In this document: piece by piece, positions 28,011 to 29,683 of the stretch
Numbering within the stretch: position 1 is the stretch's first letter
How the letters are laid out: every line of letters begins with the position of its first letter
Source of the DNA: DALYLB01 sp046154695
Lineage (GTDB): Bacteria > Acidobacteriota > Blastocatellia > RBC074
Length of the DNA: 29,683 bases
Direction of reading: 5' to 3'
Assembly: GCA_046154695.1 (NCBI GenBank)
Contig: JBJXFI010000250.1
Location: 1 to 29,683 of the forward strand
The notes under the pieces: model-generated
Seen by the model: the letters and a program-made list of their open reading frames with translations, nothing else
What the model was told of the DNA's origin: nothing
The model's database searches: none
Position numbers and translations under genes: made by a program

Positions 28011-29402
28011 ATGGCGATGATTCAATTTCTCGGCGCGACGCGCACGGTCACCGGGTCAAAGACGATGATCGAGGTGGACGGTTATCGCGCGCTGGTGGAT
28101 TGCGGGTTGTTTCAGGGCTTGAAGGCATTGCGTCTCCGGAACTGGGAGCCCTTCCCAATCAATCCCGCCTCGATCAACGCGGTGATCCTGACGCACGCGC
28201 ACATCGATCATACGGGCTATCTTCCCCGGCTGGTCCGCGAGGGATTCAGCGGACCGGTCTATGCGACGCCGGCGACAGTAGAACTCTCGCGCATCATGCT
28301 TCCGGATTCCGCCCGGTTGCAGGAAGAGGACGCCGACTACTCCAACCGGCATCGAACCTCGAAGCATCACCCCGCGCTTCCACTTTACACGGAAAAGGAT
28401 GCGAACAACGCCTGCCGGATGATGGAGCCGGTCAATTTTCACAAGCGCGTGGAGCTGACGAAACGGCTCGCCTTCAAATTCATCACGGCCGGGCACATCA
28501 TCGGATCGAGTTTCGTCAACCTGCAAATCGAGGGCGCCGGCGGGGCCGCGAAAACCCTGCTGATGACCGGCGACATGGGCCGGTATAACGAGCCCATCAT
28601 CAACGATCCCTCGGTGGTGGAGGACGCCGATTATCTGGTGATCGAATCGACATACGGCAACCGGGAGCACCCCGATTACGATGTCAAGACGGAGCTTGCG
28701 GCGATCATCAACGAGACGGCTCGCCGCGGCGGACATGTGCTGATTCCCGCGTTCGCCGTCGGGCGGACGCAGATGCTTCTCTATCTCATACGGGAGTTGG
28801 AGGAGGAGAAACGGATTCCGATTCTCCCGGTCTATGTCGACAGCCCGATGGCCGTCAGCGCGACGAAGCTCTATTTGCGCCACCGGGAGGATCACGATCT
28901 GGAGATGAGCGATCTGATGGACGATCGGCGCAATCCGCTCGCGACCAGGCGATTCAGTCTCGCAAAAACGATCCAGGAATCGAAGCGCGTCACGGCCGAG
29001 GAGCATCCTTCGATCGTCATCTCCGCCAGCGGCATGGCCACCGGCGGACGCATCCTGCACCACCTGCGCAAACGACTCCCCGATGATCGGAATACCGTGA
29101 TTATGGTCGGATTCCAGGCCGAAGGCACCCGCGGCCGCCGTCTCCTCGAAGGAGAGCGCGAGATCCGGATCTTTGGCGAGATGGTGCCCGTTCGCGCCCG
29201 GATCGAAAACCTCCAAAACCTCTCGGCCCATGCCGATTCGACCGAGATTCTCCGCTGGCTTGAAGGGTTCAAACGCCCCCCCGAGATCGTCTTTCTGATT
29301 CATGGCGAGCCCACCGCCCAGGACGCGATGAAGGAGAAGATCGTCGCCAAATTCGGCTGGAAGGTCGAAATTCCGGAATATTTGCAAAAATACGAACTAT
29401 AA
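28011..29402 (+). CDS. Beta-CASP metallo-beta-lactamase-fold RNA-processing enzyme
   Basis: The protein has 463 residues. HAHIDH at 62-67 is the metal-binding HxHxDH motif; TAGHIIGSS gives the next His and MTGDMGR the bridging Asp. The beta-CASP domain follows (ESTYGNREH, IPAFAVGRTQMLLYLI, VYVDSPMAV, SASGMATGGRILHH). The C-terminal RMMBL segment ends in NLSAHADSTEIL and LIHGEP with further His ligands. This is the CPSF-73/YSH1-like family of endo- and exoribonucleases. The ATG at 28011 has AGGAGA five bases upstream and begins directly with the fold (IQFLGATRTVTGS); upstream in-frame codons are discarded. It stands alone, between a terminator and the edge repeats. Ribonuclease activity is inferred from the family. 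Confidence 0.95.
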   Translation: MAMIQFLGATRTVTGSKTMIEVDGYRALVDCGLFQGLKALRLRNWEPFPINPASINAVILTHAHIDHTGYLPRLVREGFSGPVYATPATVELSRIMLPDSARLQEEDADYSNRHRTSKHHPALPLYTEKDANNACRMMEPVNFHKRVELTKRLAFKFITAGHIIGSSFVNLQIEGAGGAAKTLLMTGDMGRYNEPIINDPSVVEDADYLVIESTYGNREHPDYDVKTELAAIINETARRGGHVLIPAFAVGRTQMLLYLIRELEEEKRIPILPVYVDSPMAVSATKLYLRHREDHDLEMSDLMDDRRNPLATRRFSLAKTIQESKRVTAEEHPSIVISASGMATGGRILHHLRKRLPDDRNTVIMVGFQAEGTRGRRLLEGEREIRIFGEMVPVRARIENLQNLSAHADSTEILRWLEGFKRPPEIVFLIHGEPTAQDAMKEKIVAKFGWKVEIPEYLQKYEL

Positions 29403-29624
29403 CCCGATTCTGAGGTTCAGCGATTGGGCTGGCTGCCCGAGCGTTGAGCGGACCATCAACCTTTCCGACCCCATACAATTTGCCCGTGCATGATTCGCGC
29501 GCTCGAAGAGAGCGTCGCGACAGGTTCAGCATTCCCTGCATGAGTACCCCGGCAGACGTTTGGAGTTCCGCCTTCAGGCCAATGGCATTAAGTTTAGAGG
29601 GTGTATTGAAGTTCTTTTGCCTCA
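29403..29624. other. Intergenic region before the edge repeats, no gene seen
   Basis: Nothing with coding character is seen on the plus strand. A 118-codon minus-strand frame overlaps the end of the RNase gene and is not convincing. A CGCTC-gaaga-GAGCG hairpin (29500-29514) without a T-run may end the RNase transcript. Confidence 0.4.
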
Positions 29625-29671
29625 ACCCGCGAAGCGGGTGGCAGCATATAGCCTGGGGCGTAAGCCCCAGG
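29625..29671. repeat. REP-like pair of hairpins
   Basis: Two perfect hairpins lie 12 bases apart: ACCCGC-gaa-GCGGGT (29625-29639) and CCTGGGGC-gtaa-GCCCCAGG (29652-29671), the second with a GNRA-type GUAA loop. This layout is that of REP/BIME elements, which are spread by REP-associated tyrosine transposases. The window ends 12 bases later, so more copies may follow. Confidence 0.65.
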
Positions 29672-29683
29672 ACCGCATCGAAA

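Noticed and set aside
25059..28025. 988-codon open frame on the minus strand, antisense to the second receptor
   Set aside because: Its protein is rich in Arg, Val, Ala and Glu with no domain, and it mirrors the receptor codons. GC-rich third positions keep this antisense phase free of stops.
29269..29625. 118-codon minus-strand frame at the right edge
   Set aside because: It overlaps the 3' end of the RNase gene in antisense and shows no motif; the part outside the gene could be a conserved repeat, but I cannot support a protein.

Overview
The window looks like chromosomal DNA of a GC-rich member of the Acidobacteriota, in the Solibacter/Bryobacter or Blastocatellia direction. Three things support this: two very large Oar-type TonB-dependent receptors that carry an N-terminal carboxypeptidase-regulatory domain, a C-terminally cut gene of the TIGR03437 family (best known from Solibacter), and a DUF3857 protein. 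This assignment is inference from gene families, not from a marker gene. I see no transposase, integrase, phage gene or CRISPR array.

Left part (1-11.5 kb, all on the minus strand). Read in the direction of transcription the order is: an exported PQQ-dependent dehydrogenase, a PhoD-like metallophosphatase, a cholesterol-oxidase-type GMC oxidoreductase, a TIR-domain membrane protein, a giant TonB-dependent receptor, and a TIGR03437 protein that runs off the left edge. The dehydrogenase frame runs about 170 codons into the phosphatase gene. This looks like a one-base slip in a C5 run rather than a true overlap. The TIR protein (TIR, transmembrane helix, jelly-roll-like outer domain) is the most unusual gene product here.

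Middle part (11.7-14.4 kb, minus strand). A tRNA-Ser(GCT) with its own promoter and a UUCG leader hairpin is followed by an RNA-metabolism cluster. Its order of transcription is a small glycine-tailed RRM protein, a RhlE-like DEAD-box helicase, a second RRM protein with an acidic tail, and a tiny basic protein. This resembles cold-shock or RNA-remodelling sets.

Right part (14.8-29.7 kb, plus strand). It holds a small cysteine-rich protein with a good promoter, a DUF3857/transglutaminase-fold protein whose catalytic cysteine is replaced, a SAM methyltransferase, an SGLT-type sodium/sugar symporter next to galactokinase (galactose uptake and phosphorylation), a PEP-CTERM protein with a strong promoter, a TPR protein, an SH3-repeat lipoprotein candidate, a second TonB-dependent receptor with a long structured leader, and a beta-CASP metallo-beta-lactamase RNA-processing enzyme. 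Intergenic spaces contain several long, low-complexity, word-like inverted repeats, and a REP-like hairpin pair sits at the right edge.

No single locus is clearly a new system. The best candidates for follow-up are the TIR-TM-jelly-roll protein, the C-tract frame break, the inactive transglutaminase, the structured leaders at about 15.3 and 24.5 kb, and the intergenic hairpin family.
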